Assembly: GCA_033398695.1 (NCBI GenBank)
Contig: CM065802.1
Location: 206,603,096 to 206,667,095, forward strand
Length of the DNA: 64,000 nucleotides
Source of the DNA: Orobanche coerulescens
Taxonomy: Eukaryota > Streptophyta > Magnoliopsida > Lamiales > Orobanchaceae
Direction of reading: 5' to 3'
Under the pieces are notes generated by a model. It did not search any database and was not told the DNA's origin. It saw nothing but the letters and a program-made list of their open reading frames with translations. The translations under genes and the position numbers were made by a program. Below are positions 21,339 through 32,667 of the stretch, in pieces; the stretch's first letter is position 1, and each line of letters starts with the position of its first letter.

Positions 21339-24021
21339 ATGTCTGGAGGAGGATCTAAAACATTCGAGGCCGGTAGCTCCTCAGCCATTGCGGCTTCGCC
21401 TGACCGGGAGGAAACCCCCGTGGGTCTTCATATGGAAACGTCCGTCGAGGCCATTCGTGCGGGGATTGCGCCCACGGAGATTGAAGAGCTTTTCAATGAA
21501 GCTGACGTGGCGAGATCGGCGGAGGCGACGAGGTAGAGGTATCCTCCGGTGGATGGGGATGACGCGGTGAGGCCATACTGGGAGCAACATAGCGTTTTCG
21601 GCCGGGCCTTTTTGGACTTCGCCGGTCTCATGGAGGGGATTGCCGGACCGTGTCCCGAGTTTGATTTCGAGGCATATTCCGCCGCTCACCCCTATGAACC
21701 TGTGAGGCGGACGGCGTTTCGGGCCGCTGACCATTCTCTGTGGACTCTTGGTCAGATTCGGAGCTCGGCGACCAAGAAAGATTTGAGTCGCTAGAGGGCG
21801 AAATTCCATATTCCCTCTGACGTCTCGCTGCACGTGCCCTCGGAGAACGAACGTGCCGATCAACCTCCCGAGGGTCTGGTCGCCGTTAATGAGATGATTA
21901 TGGAGGCCGGCCTGCAGTTCCCCTTGCCGTTTGCCGTGTCATATTTGCTGATCGCCTGGAATTTGGCGCCGCTCCAGCTGACGCCGAACGCCTGGCTACA
22001 GATCATCAGCACTTTGACAATTTTTGGCGGTCACCGATTGTTCCGTCTCCCTTCTGCGATGGAAATGAACTATCTCTTCAAACTGACTGTGCAGAAGGGG
22101 TCGGTCGGCGGTTATCACATTCAAGGTCGAATGGGAAGAGTGGTCCTCGGGGTGTCGAACAATACTCAGGGCGACCTGGAAAAATGGTGCTAGGTCGGCG
22201 GAGCGTGGAGGTCGGCGTCGAGTGATAGGCCGGAGGAAGAGTTGGAGATCCCCACCAATTTTCGGGAGAGGAATCCGAGTAAGGGTTTTAACTCTCCCTT
22301 TGATCGGATACGTCTTGGACTGATCTAATTTTGTTTCCTTTTTGCAGGCTCCCTTGTTCCAGCAATTGCCGACCTTCCTTTTGATTTTCTGATCGTCTGG
22401 GAGCGAATTCGAAGTCTGCCGGACTCCTTCACTGACGTTCGTTCAGTCAACCAAGAACTTCATCGGTTGGGAGCTCGATTGTTTCGCTACCCTCGCCATC
22501 TGAAGGTTCCAGGTATGAAGTCTTACTTCCTTTCTGGTGTATGACGATCGTCTGATTTGAAGTAGATGTCTAACTTTGTTTGAACTTCTTCTTTGACAGA
22601 GATCCATTTCCCCCGCTACGCTAAACCACCGCAAGCGATCGCAATGTCGAACCCCGGTCTGTTGGATCGCCTTCACCAGGGAAAGAAGACGGGTTGTGCC
22701 CCTGCGACGACATCTCGTCCCGTCCCTGCGGTGAGGTCTGCTATGGTGCCGGTCGTCGAACCTGAAGTTCGGGAGGAAGAACAACTCCAGCGCAACCGCA
22801 AGAGGCGGAGGCCGGAGGAGTCCCTGCCGACTGCTGAGGCAGACGTATCCATTTTGGAGCTGTTGGTGGCCGCGGCACCTATCTCTGCTGTTTCGATGGC
22901 GGAGGGGTCCGGCTCCAGGCCCTCGGCCGGTTTCTTGAAAACGGCGGCGATCGCCGAAGCTGAAACTCCTCGGGGCAAGCCCTTCTTTGGCCGCGACCCC
23001 GAGTTGGTTAATAGGTAAGATTGGTTTGATCTTTCTGAATTAGGCCATTTCTGTAAGGCATATGCTGACTCCTTTGTTTCTTTTTTTTTGTTTGTGTTGC
23101 AGGATCCGTTCTGCCGATCCGGACACCTCGCCGATGGTGCTGGATTTCTTGGCGAGCAAGTCTCCGTGCCAGTCCCTCGAGGTTCCTTATTATGTGTCCC
23201 GGGCCATTAACTCTCTTCCTAAGGCCTGGACGACCGACCTCGATGCGATTGCTCGTCGGCGGTCTGGAGATGCCATGCAGGCGACGCTCGCCCTAACTCT
23301 CCAGGCGGCGACGATGGCCGCCCAAGCCGCTAAGGATTATGAGGGGCGACCCTCTAATGCTCGCCTGCATCAAGATCTCGAGATCGCTCGGAGTCAGAAT
23401 GCCGATTTCGCTAAACAGATCCAGGCCATGGAGAAGGAATATATGGAGACGGCCAAGCGAGCCAAGCATGACCTTGATCAGATGAAGCAGGAGCTCAGCC
23501 GGTCCAAGGAAGTGGCCGATCGATATTGTGACCAGATGACGGAAGCTCGCCGGATGCATGCGGCCTCGCAGGAGGAGGCAACTGGCTTGAAGGCGACAGT
23601 GGGTCGGCTCAACAGCGAGCTGGAGAAAGCAAAGGGAGAACTGGCTGCCAAGGTGGTCGAGCTTGTGGATGCTGAGAAGACGACTTCGGACTTGAAAGGG
23701 CAGTTAAAGGTGATCAAGACCGATCCCTACCTTAATGTGGCATACGTCGGCTGGTTCGCCTACTATATGGCCTACGTCGACGCTATCCGAGCCACCAAGA
23801 AGGTAGGGATCGAGGTCGGTCCTATGATGGAGACCTTCAAGGCCTACGTACTCGAGCATCCTTTGCATCCGGAATTTTCCTTGCCGATCCTCGACCTCGC
23901 CGACTTGGGGATCGACTTGAGTTGGTATCCTTTTCCGGATAAACTTATTTATCCTGAATCCGATGAGGGAGCGCGTGCCGATCCGCCAGCTGGGGGCGAA
24001 GACCAGTCGGGGGCGGCCTGA
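21339..24021 (+). pseudogene. Antisense extra gene of element B (Transposase_28-type, four exons), with three internal amber codons
   Basis: Exons at 21339-22278, 22348-22512, 22600-23014 and 23103-24021 join in phase to 813 codons including the stop. All three introns (69, 87 and 88 bp) have GT-AG ends and good donors (GTAAG, GTATG, GTAAG). The first exon contains a segment (about 21850-22190: LQFPLPFAVSYLLIAWNLAP, then PNAW) typical of the Pfam family named putative gypsy type transposon (PF04195). The last exon is a long coiled coil (residues AMEKEYMETAKRAKHDLDQM and on). The function of these proteins is not established. TAG codons at 21534-21536, 21792-21794 and 22191-22193 interrupt exon 1 in frame. 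A TATA box lies upstream and AATAAA downstream. Confidence 0.8.
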
Positions 24022-24104
24022 GTGATGGTGGAGCCGTTTTTTCTTTGCTTGTAATTTTCTCTTGTATTGCCTTCGGGCTTGTATTGTACGAACTTCTTGA
24101 TTGG

Positions 24105-24110
24105 AATAAA
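24105..24110 (+). terminator. Polyadenylation signal of the antisense gene
   Basis: AATAAA 84 bp after the stop codon, followed by a T-rich stretch. Confidence 0.55.
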
Positions 24111-24599
24111 ATATTCCTTTTTTGCATCTGATTTTTTATAAGTACGATCGCCTTTGAATGTTTGCATGCCAATTTATACAAGTGTGTATAATTGCTTTTG
24201 ATGCCTTGTTCGCTTGATCGACTGTTTGAATATTGAATGAATCCGAATGTATTGACATACTTGGAAATTCTTACTTGTAAATTTCTTGGACAAAACCGAT
24301 CGTCATGTGTGTGTTTGAACGAAGCCGATCGTGTATGGTCCCTTCCTCCCGATCGCATTTCAGGAATAGCTCCACTTTGCCCCTTGTTTTTGTTTACTTA
24401 GTGTAAGTAAGGGAACGAAAATAGTATGTTGGACGAGCTATCTTGAGTTTTGCTGATTCTTTAAGGGAGGACGACTGTGTGCACGGTTGATGAGTTCGAT
24501 GGACCGACCTCCTTAACCGTGTCTTTATGTGCGAGGGACATTCCACCCTTTGGTATGTCCCGCGACTCACTTTATTGTTAGGGTCCTCCGTTAGGCTTC

Positions 24600-25050
24600 G
24601 CCCGCCTTGTATTTAAACGAAAGGCGAGCGGTCTTGGTCTGGAGGAGTCCTTGCACGGGGCGTCGTCGGGTTTTTCGACTCCACGTCCGTAGATTGGTAG
24701 CACTCTTCTACCTCGGGTCGGCATGTTTGGTGGCGACCCTCGACGGTATACGTTGTGATAGGGTAGGGACGCGTCGCCTTGTCTGGGTACATCATGTTAG
24801 ATGATATACTTTTGAGGGGTGCGAGCGTGTCCACGGTTTTAATTGGAGGTTCCTTCGGCTACGCTCGCCTCGTATTTAAATGAAGGGCGAGCGATCGCAG
24901 CCCAAAGGAACCTTGCATGGGCGAAGCTGTCGGTTCCATCGACATCCAGGACCACGGCTGCACTTTTCTACCTCGGATCGCCATATAAGATGACGACCCT
25001 CGACGGTATACGTTGTGCTTGGAGGGGCGATCGCTTGCATAGGTCTGTCA
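24600..25050 (-). repeat. Two diverged tandem repeat copies in element B
   Basis: Copies at about 24600-24760 and 24845-25020 share CTCGTATTTAAAY, CTTGCAYGGGCG and CTCGACGGTATACGTTGT blocks. They are the counterpart of the pair in element A. Confidence 0.7.
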
Positions 25051-25194
25051 GGTTTATACGATGACCTTTTGTAGGGCGAGCGAGCTGTCCTCTTTTTAGT
25101 TGTTCGTTTTCGTTGAGGCGAATCATATAGATAAGATAGGAAAATCTCATTATACTCTTTCTACATTGGGTAACTGAAACTGAATACAAAATTT

Positions 25195-26940
25195 TCACTG
25201 GTAGTATTTCTTCAAATGTACGGCGTTCCAGGGATATTGGTCCGGAGTACCGTCAGGGTGTTCAAGTTCGTAGGCTCCCCTAGTTAGCCACTTAGATATC
25301 CTGAAGGGGCCTTCCCAATTCGGGCCAAAGACTCCAGTGTGAGTCTGGACTTTTTTGAGGACTAGGTCGCGCACTTGGAACCGTATTTCCTTGACCTTCG
25401 AATTGAAGAATTTCTCGGATCTCCTTTTGTGGATTGTGTTCTTCATTTCTGAGGTCAGTCGCCGTTCTTCGAGCATGTCCAGGTCGATCCGGAGGGCCAC
25501 ATCATTGTCCGTTGTCATCTCTTGTTCAGTTCGGTGGCTGAGGACGGCGATCTCCGAAGGGATCACCGCTTCTGTCCCGAAGGCGAGGGCGAACGGGGTT
25601 TCGCCAGTCGAGTTTCGGGTTGTCGTTCGGTAGGACCAAAAAACATCTGGGAGCTCGCTCGCCCATCGTCCTTGTTTGGATTCGAGTCGTGCTTTGATCG
25701 TGTGTTTGAGGATCTTGTTTACATCTTCTACCTGCCCGTTCGTCTAAGGGTGGTAGGGGGCTGAGAACAACTTTCTGATTCCCCACTTCTCGCAGAATTG
25801 CATGACTTCCAAACCGTCGAACTGCTTCCCGTTGTCGGAGATTATAGCCTGGGGTAGCCCGAACCGGCATATGATGTTCTTACATATGAATTTAATTACT
25901 TGTTCCTGGACGATCTTGTTGAGTGGCTTGGCCTCAGCCCATTTTGTGAAGTAATCGACCCCTACGATGGCAAATTTACATCCTCCTGGCGCCGTTGGCA
26001 AGGGACCGATGAGGTCGATGCCCCATTGGGCGAACGGACATGGGCTGTACATAGAAGTGAGTTGCTCGGGGGAGAGCTTAATGTTTGGGCCCATCACTTG
26101 ACACCTATGACACGATCTGGCATAGGCGAACGCATCTTTCTGAAGCGAAGGCCAGAAAAAACCTTGCCTGGTTGTTTTGTGGATGAGAGCTCGGCCTCCG
26201 GCATGATTCCCCCAGATCCCGTCATGGATCTCGGCTAAAACGAGCTGGCCTTCCTCCGGTGTAATGCACTTGAGGAGGGGAAGGCTGAAAGCTCGCTTGT
26301 AAAGCCGGTCGTCCAGTAGGGTGTATCTGGTTGCACGGAGCTGAAGTTGGCGAGCTTTGATACGGCCGTCGGAGACTGTCCCGTCCTTTAAGTATTTAAT
26401 GAAAGGTGTCATCCAGTTTTTCTCGGCGATGGCAACTGTGGTAATCAGGTTTCTGTCGATCGCTGGCTTTGCTGATTTTGTGATTTGGATGTTAGAGAAA
26501 TCGGCCGCCCCATCTGATGATGCCAGTTTGGATAGGGCGTCGGCTTGGGAATTGTGCTCTCTCGGGACATGTTCGATTAGCACTTCCTCAAATTTCGTGC
26601 ACATTTCGGCGACCAATTCTTGGTATTTGACCATCTGCTCGCCGCGTGCCTCATATTCTCCCTTGACATGGTTCACGACCAAGAGGGAGTCCATGAAGAT
26701 GTGGAGACGGCGAACATCCAGGGCGAGGGCCAGGTCGAGCCCGCCTACCAAGGCTTCATACTCGGCTTCATTGTTGGTCGCCCGAAACCCGAAACGCATA
26801 GCATTTGTGAAACTTTGGCCGTCGGGGCTGATGAGGACAATCCCTGCCCCTGCTCGCGAGTTGGTTTCCGAGCCATCCACGTACAACTTCAACGCGGGGC
26901 GACCGATCTGGGTCGGACTGGGTGGGAATGTTTATTCCAC
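25195..26940 (-). pseudogene. Element B second RNase H and integrase, broken
   Basis: On the minus strand, an archaeal-type RNase H (KLYVDGS, NNEAEYEAL, then REHNSQADALS) is followed by integrase. The integrase has the zinc-binding region (HAGG...SCHRCQ), the WGIDLIGPLP...FTKWAEA block with the first catalytic Asp, the DNGKQF block with the second, and a C-terminal GPFRISKWLTRGAYEL segment ending at 25195. The frame is open from 26892 to 25747; a TAG at 25744-25746 replaces Gln after APYHP. A TAA near 26933-26935 precedes it. It is otherwise continuous, better preserved than in A. Confidence 0.87.
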
Positions 26941-28073
26941 CACGAAGTCCGCCAGGGCTTGGCCTTTGATCGTTGTGCGAGGAGCGTACATGATACCGTA
27001 TTGGTCGATCTCCAGTGACCACTTGAGGAGTCGCCCGTTGGTGTCAGGTCGGTGTAGAACTTGCCTTAGAGGGAGAGTCGTCAGAACCTCCACTTGATGT
27101 TCGAAGAAGTAAGCCCTTAGCTTGCGAACGCTCATGACCAGAGCATAGGCGATCTTCTACAGAGGCGTGTATCGCGTTTCCGCATCATGGAGCGCTTAAC
27201 TAACGTAGTAGATCGGCAAGTGGTCTTTCCCCTCTGCTCGCACTAAAACAGCACTTAGCGCGACTTCCGAGGCCGCCAGGTAAAGGAATAGCTTTTCGCC
27301 AGGGATCGGCTTCGCCAAGATCTGGGGATTAGATAGATACTCCTTAATTTTAGCGAACGCAATTTGATTCTCCTTCGTCCATGCGAACTTCTTGTTCTTT
27401 ATGGTCGCGAAGAAAGGCTTGCTTTTATCCCCGAGCCGAGATATGAAACGGTTGAGGGCGGCTAGACAACCTGTGAGGCGTTGCACCTGCTTGACATTTC
27501 GTGGCTCCTTCATGTCGAGGATCGCCTGGATCTTGGTGGGGTTTGCCTCGATCCCTCTTTGGCTCAAGATGTGCCCAGGAACTTCCCAGATCTTACCCCG
27601 AAGTTGTATTTCTTGGGGTTTAGCTTCATATTGAACTTCTTGAGGAGGGCGAACGTCTCGGCTAGGTCATTGAGGTGATCTTCCTTCTTGAGGCTTTTGA
27701 CTACGATGTCGTCAATGTAGACCTCCATGGTCTTGCCGACCTGATTGGCGAACATCCCGTTGACTAGTCGCTGGTAGGTCGCCCCTGCATTCTTCAGACC
27801 GAACGGCATCCGGACCCAAAAGTGTATGTCTTTTTCCATGTGGAACGATGTGTGTTTTATGTCTTTCTCCGCCATTGGTATCTGATGGTATCCGGCGAAG
27901 ACATCCATGAATGACATCATTTCGCAACCTGCTGTACTATCGACCAAGTGATCAATATGAGGCATCGGAAAGTGGTCTTTTGGACATGCCGCGTTGAGGT
28001 CGGTGAAGTCGATGCATAACCTCCAGGAGCTGTTCGGCTTTTTGACGAGTACCGCGTTGGCGACCCACTGTGG
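26941..28073 (-). pseudogene. Element B reverse transcriptase and first RNase H, broken
   Basis: RT motifs include MPFGLKNAG and the catalytic YIDD at 27708-27719 (minus strand). One base is missing near 27573 relative to A, changing frame within the SGKFLG segment. TAA at 27196-27198 and TAG near 27155 follow. The Ty3-type RNase H again reads LAAS instead of a TDAS-like motif, so the first catalytic Asp is absent, as in A. The stop at 28074-28076 separates this part from gag-protease in the same frame. Confidence 0.85.
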
Positions 28074-30665
28074 TTAGTCTGTAGCTACCCCGATAAGTTT
28101 GTTATCGAGTAGCTTTTTGACTTCTATGTCGAGCGCTGCGTACTTCTCAGGACCGAATTTCCTACGTTTCTGGTGAACAGGCTTCCTTGCTGGGTCGATA
28201 TTTAGATAGTGGCAATCGTGTTCTGGACTTATGCCAACCATATATTGATGCGACCAGGCAAAGACTCCGATGTTCTTACATAGTAAATTGATCAGATCCT
28301 CCTTTAATTTGAGGTCGACGCTTGTGCCGATCTGTACTTCCCGCTCCGGGTGAGCCGGATCTATCGTTATATTTTCCAACTCTTCGATGGGGACGGTCGC
28401 CCCTCGTTTGGAACGATTTCCGGACTCGATCCTTGGATCGATGTCGAGGCTTGGCTCGAAACCGATCCTTGGCTCGATGTCGTTCGTCAATCGTTGTGAG
28501 ATGTCGTCCTCTGAGTCGGGATGGTACGATGTGCTTGGCTCGTCGATCTCCATGGGTTGATTGTCGATCGTTTCAATGTTACACACAACATGGGAAGTAT
28601 TGAAAGAAGTTATGACACAGGAGTAATTCAAATATCTCTTAGCCATTAATTGGTCTCCTTTTACAAGACCGACCGTCCCATCGGTAGTGGGGAATTTGAT
28701 ACAATAAAAGAAAGAGGAGGCGACCGCCTCGAAGGTTTCTAGAAATGGACGACCTAGGAACCCATTATAGATGCTGGGTCTATCTATGATTACAAAGTTT
28801 AGGTTCCTAGTAATCCTAACCTTGGGATCGTAGCAACATGATAGCTCGACAGAGAGCTTGATCCTTCCATAGGCTTGGACTGTGCTGTCGCCGAATCCTT
28901 GGAGCACGGTGTCGAATGGCTTGATGAACTTGGTTAGGTTGCCGAGCTGGTCAAGAGCATATTTGAATATGATATTGCAAAAGCTCTCATTGTCAACCAG
29001 CACGCGATCGACCATTTCCTCAAGGATACATGCAGAGATCACCAATGCATCCTCTTTGGGGCACTGCACTCCCTCCCTATCCTTGTTGGAGAAGGTTATG
29101 AGCGCGTCTTTGGAGATGGTCGGCTCTGGTGGGACCACGACGTGGACCCCGGCGAACGCCCTTAGTTCGGCCTTCCGCTTTCTATTCGATAAAGTGGAAA
29201 CCGGGGAAAGGCCACCGAGGTTCCCACCTCCCGCTTGAAGCATATTGATCCGGCCGCCAGGGTTGATCGGAGGGATCGATTCATCAGAGTACTCCGGCTC
29301 ATTTTGCTCGATCCTAGCGACCGTATTGGGAGGGATCCCATCGCTTTGTCGGCGCTCGCGCCCTCCGGCCCTCTCTGATCGGGGCTCTGGCTTGGTGACC
29401 AAGTTATCCAATTTGCTTTCCTCAAACAGTCTCCAGAGTTGTCTGAGGAGGTCGCGGCACTGGCTGGTGTTATGGCCGGAACTTTTGTGGTAGGCACAAA
29501 ATTTGCTGCGGTCTAGATGGCCGTTGTCCCTTATCGGCTTTGGTTTGTTGAGCCACTCGCGCCCCTTGATGGCGTTAAAGATGTGGGACGGAGATATATT
29601 GAGGTTGCGGAGGAGGTGAATTTCCACATCCTCGAAGGATTTGAATTCACCAGGCGGCTTTGCGACCGCCTTTCTGGGCTTGGCGACCGCCTTCTTCTGG
29701 ATGTGGGATGGCGCCTTCCCTTCTCCGGCAGATCCCTCGCCTAAGCGGAGGGTGAGCAGCCTCTGCCTGGCCAAGAAATCAGCGGCCCTGACGCGGAAGA
29801 TCATGTAGGTCGGGGGGATATCCTTTGTAAGGTGCCTGAACATGGGCGAGTGGCCATAGAATCCCCCTAGGACCGAGTGGAGAGCGAGCTCGTCGCTAAT
29901 AGGCTCGCCGGTGAGGACTATTTCGTCCACCCGGTCAATGTAGTCTTCATCGGGCTCGTCCTTCCCCTGCCTGATTTTTATCATGCGGTGGGGGCCTTCT
30001 GGCCGAGCAACTTTGGCGGCGAAATGCGACGTGAAGTCGTTCGCCAGCTTCTCGAAACAATCGATCGAGCGAGGCGGTAGTGAGATGTACCACCTGTGGG
30101 CGAGGCCGCCCAACGTCAATGGGAACATTCGGCATTTTGTCGCGTCTGATGCTCCGCATCCAGTCATATAAATCCGGAACTTGCTCAAGTGGGTCTCAGG
30201 ATCCGATTTACCCTCGTATAGAGGTGTTTGAGGGGGAGCGATCTTTGGTTGAACTGGGGCGAGCTCGATCTGGACCGAGAGTGGCTCATTTGGTCCGACG
30301 ATCGATCTCTTGGCGCCTTCCCCAGTCTCTAGGAGCGCCTTCATTTCGTCGAGCTGGCGCTGCATGGCGGCCATAGCCGTAGCCTGACTACTCGCTGATT
30401 GGCTCTCGGAGCGGGAGCCAAGGCGATCAAGTGCTGATCTCCTGGCCCTATGGTAAGTGACGAGTTCTCCGCCACCGGTCTCAATTCTCGGGCGAGCGGG
30501 AGCCTGTTGGCCGACTTGTCTTCTGGGAGTCAGATATGCCGAACTCCTGGTCACAGATTCGGACTCCGATGTCTCCCGGCTGGGGCCTGAATGCCCGAGT
30601 CGCCATGAGGGATCGCTCCCTAGGCGGCTGAAGACGGAATCATCCCACCTTACGAGAGCCTTTTC
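28074..30665 (-). pseudogene. Element B gag-protease, long open frame
   Basis: From 30554 the frame is open for 826 codons down to TAA 28074-28076 (a Glu codon in A). It includes a Gln-rich segment, the capsid-like region (QTPLYEGKSDPETHLSKFRI), a CX2C-like HNTSQC segment, and the protease region, where the active-site loop reads VDNES, so the Gly after D-N/S is lost. The natural start lies further upstream, beyond an in-frame TAG at 30666-30668. Confidence 0.83.
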
Positions 30666-31097
30666 CTACGGCTCGGGGCTTTCCGACAATTTCTCGACGT
30701 ATAGCCCCTTAAGCTTCCGCTTGCCTGCTCGGCGGATGGCTGACGGAGTAATGGTGGGCGAGTCACATGCCCTCCGTCGCTCCCCGAGGATGGCTATAGC
30801 CTCCTCGATCTGTTCCGCGGTCTGGAACTGATCGAGTGAGAGGCTGGGACCGTCCCTCGTGGGCGGGAGTGAGAGTCTAGCGTCGCCGCGGTCGCCTTCC
30901 TCCGTAGGCTGGGATTCGGTATGGGCCAGAATGAGATGTCCGCAGATCGCATGGTGGCTCTTTTGGAGGTCGTGGCAGATGTCATGTTTCTGAAGGCTTT
31001 TTCTTTGAAGAACAGTGAGTGTTTCTTCAAGTATATGCCCCGGAGAACAGTGAGTGTTCTTCGGGACGGTCGGAATAAAAATGAAGATTAATGACCG
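30666..31097 (-). pseudogene. Element B leader and likely N-terminal gag extension
   Basis: The gag frame stays open upstream of the TAG at 30666-30668 back to the PBS, but without any ATG, while a neighbouring frame has ATGs (about 30950-31030). A frameshift near the true start is likely. The start codon could not be fixed. Confidence 0.45.
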
Positions 31098-31116
31098 CCC
31101 TTCTTCTAGCGCCAAT
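31098..31116 (-). other. Primer-binding site of element B
   Basis: On the minus strand TTGGCGCTAGAAGAAGGG follows the 5' LTR end directly. Similar sites occur in plant Tat elements; the matching tRNA was not determined. Confidence 0.65.
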
Positions 31117-32016
31117 TGTTGTTACCCAAAATATTATCCGGAGATGATATTGATGGAATGGTCGAGTAACAAACAAATGCGAGAACACTTCCGTGGGAAA
31201 ATAGATAACACAAGATTTGCGAGGGTTGTTAGTCCCGGGCTTGAATGCTCTTGCAAGATGTTGTTAATATAAATACTTTGGAGTACAAATACTAATGTTA
31301 GAATCTATTACAATGAGTGTAAAGATTCTAGTTATCTTAGCTATAGAGCGTGAAGATTGCCGGAAGAACCAGATGTGATGCTCTGTGAGTTCTTGCTTAT
31401 GATGTTTTGTGTATGAGAATGTATCTCTCTCTCTGTGCGTTTTTCACTGTACTCTCGATGATCCCAGGCCACTGTTGGAGGCCTGCTATTTATAGGAGAC
31501 AAGGTTGCTGGGTCCTCTCTGGCGATCGCGGGCGACCGCCGTATTCTATATTAGAATAATGTGGGCGATCGTCCTATCACGTGGGGTTGTTTCCTTAAAG
31601 TCCGTGGCTGCTGCTGGCAGCCAGATGTGCGAGCCACTGGAAAGCCTGCACGCATCCTGAGTCGCTGTCTGGGGAGGACCCACCTTGTACCTTTCGGCAG
31701 GCTTGTCGGTAGGAGAAAGGCTGGTGACAGGCTGGGGTCAAAGGCCTTATCTCGCGGCGCCTTTTGTGGATCTGCACGTGGGTCCACGTCCGAGATTCGG
31801 TCTTCGAAGACTTTGACGGGTGTCGGGTTCACATGCAGTATGGGACGATCGTCTACAGTCAGGTATCATCGATGATCGCCAGATGCCTAGAGACGATCGC
31901 CAGATGCCTAGAGACAATCGCCAGATGCCTAGGTGCTTATCCAGCATCCGTCTTCTTTGACTGGCTTCTGATCATCATGCCGATCGCCATCGAGGCGTAT
32001 AAATCGCCGCACAACA
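31117..32016 (-). repeat. Element B 5' LTR
   Basis: Same ends as 19924-20813. The variable part (about 31605-31680) differs in sequence and length from the 3' copy, whereas the rest differs at few sites. Confidence 0.9.
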
Positions 32017-32406
32017 CCCTTAAATGGGGAAAATGCATCTTATGCATTTCAGGTACTGGTCGAGCTGAGGAGCTGGCACGGGATGCGCACGCAAAGGATG
32101 GTGTGGCATGATGATGAGGCTCGAGTCTATATTTTTATGCTTTGTCATTGTATCTGTTTGGGTATTGAAGTTAGACTGAGTGTTTTATAAATTGGTTAAA
32201 GTCCCCTGCGGGGGCAATGGATTCATGTGGAGCTACACTCTTCGATACTTGATTAAAATGTTTTGGCCGAGGCCACTGCCCTATTTTACTATGATGATTG
32301 TGTCTTTTGGGATTTCATATTTGGTTTGTGTGTTATGTGTTAGCCTGGTAGACCTCATGAAGGTTCTACGGCGTGTAATGTCCCATTTGTGATTTGGGGT
32401 GTTACA
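32017..32406 (+). repeat. Element C 5' LTR, right part
   Basis: It continues the LTR interrupted by B. From about 32128 to 32406 (ending GTGTTACA) it is nearly identical to 34561-34837, the remnant of the 3' LTR. Confidence 0.8.
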
Positions 32407-32410
32407 TTCA

Positions 32411-32423
32411 TGGTATCAGAGCC
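32411..32423 (+). other. Primer-binding site of element C
   Basis: TGGTATCAGAGCC, four bases after the LTR end; complementary to initiator tRNA-Met as in chromoviruses and many copia elements. Confidence 0.85.
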
Positions 32424-32667
32424 TTAGGTTATGAATACCTAGGCTGTCGGTTAACTTTGGGTCTGTCAGTCGTGTCGTTACAGTCCGTTGTTGAGCCTAA
32501 TATCATCGTGCTACCATCTCTTTGTGCGACCCGTGACGGTAAGTCTCCTCGAACTCTTATATTTCTGTAATTCATTTCCTTGTGTTGTTTGGATTGTGAG
32601 TTGTGGTACCGACTTTGCAAACTGTGAATTTTTCTGATCTTGTTTCTTTCATATCTTTTCTTCAAGT

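Larger units (their letters stand above)
24022..25194. other. Element B region between antisense gene and pol
   Basis: The 3' UTR of the antisense gene with AATAAA at 24105-24110, then the repeat pair (24600-25050), then the convergent pol stop. No further gene. Both genes end toward this stretch, so their transcripts could overlap here. Confidence 0.7.
19924..32016 (-). mobile_element. Element B: complete but degenerate Tat/Retand-like Ty3 element with antisense gene
   Basis: Two LTRs (19924-20813 and 31117-32016) bound a 12.1-kb element. Flanking 5-mers TCCTT and CCCTT differ by one base and are the expected target duplication. On the minus strand the order is 5' LTR, PBS, gag, protease, RT, RNase H, second RNase H, integrase, repeat region, antisense gene (plus strand), polypurine tract, 3' LTR. 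This layout, with an extra antisense gene next to the 3' LTR, is known in the plant Tat lineage (Retand, Grande, RIRE2 types). Gag-pol carries several stops and one clear frameshift. It inserted into the 5' LTR of element C. Confidence 0.92.

Noticed and set aside
21339..24021. Host gene trapped between LTRs
   Set aside because: Position and orientation next to the 3' LTR and the Transposase_28-type sequence match the known extra gene of Tat elements.
28322..28603. Plus-strand frames opposite B's gag-protease
   Set aside because: Low-complexity shadows of the 826-codon minus frame.
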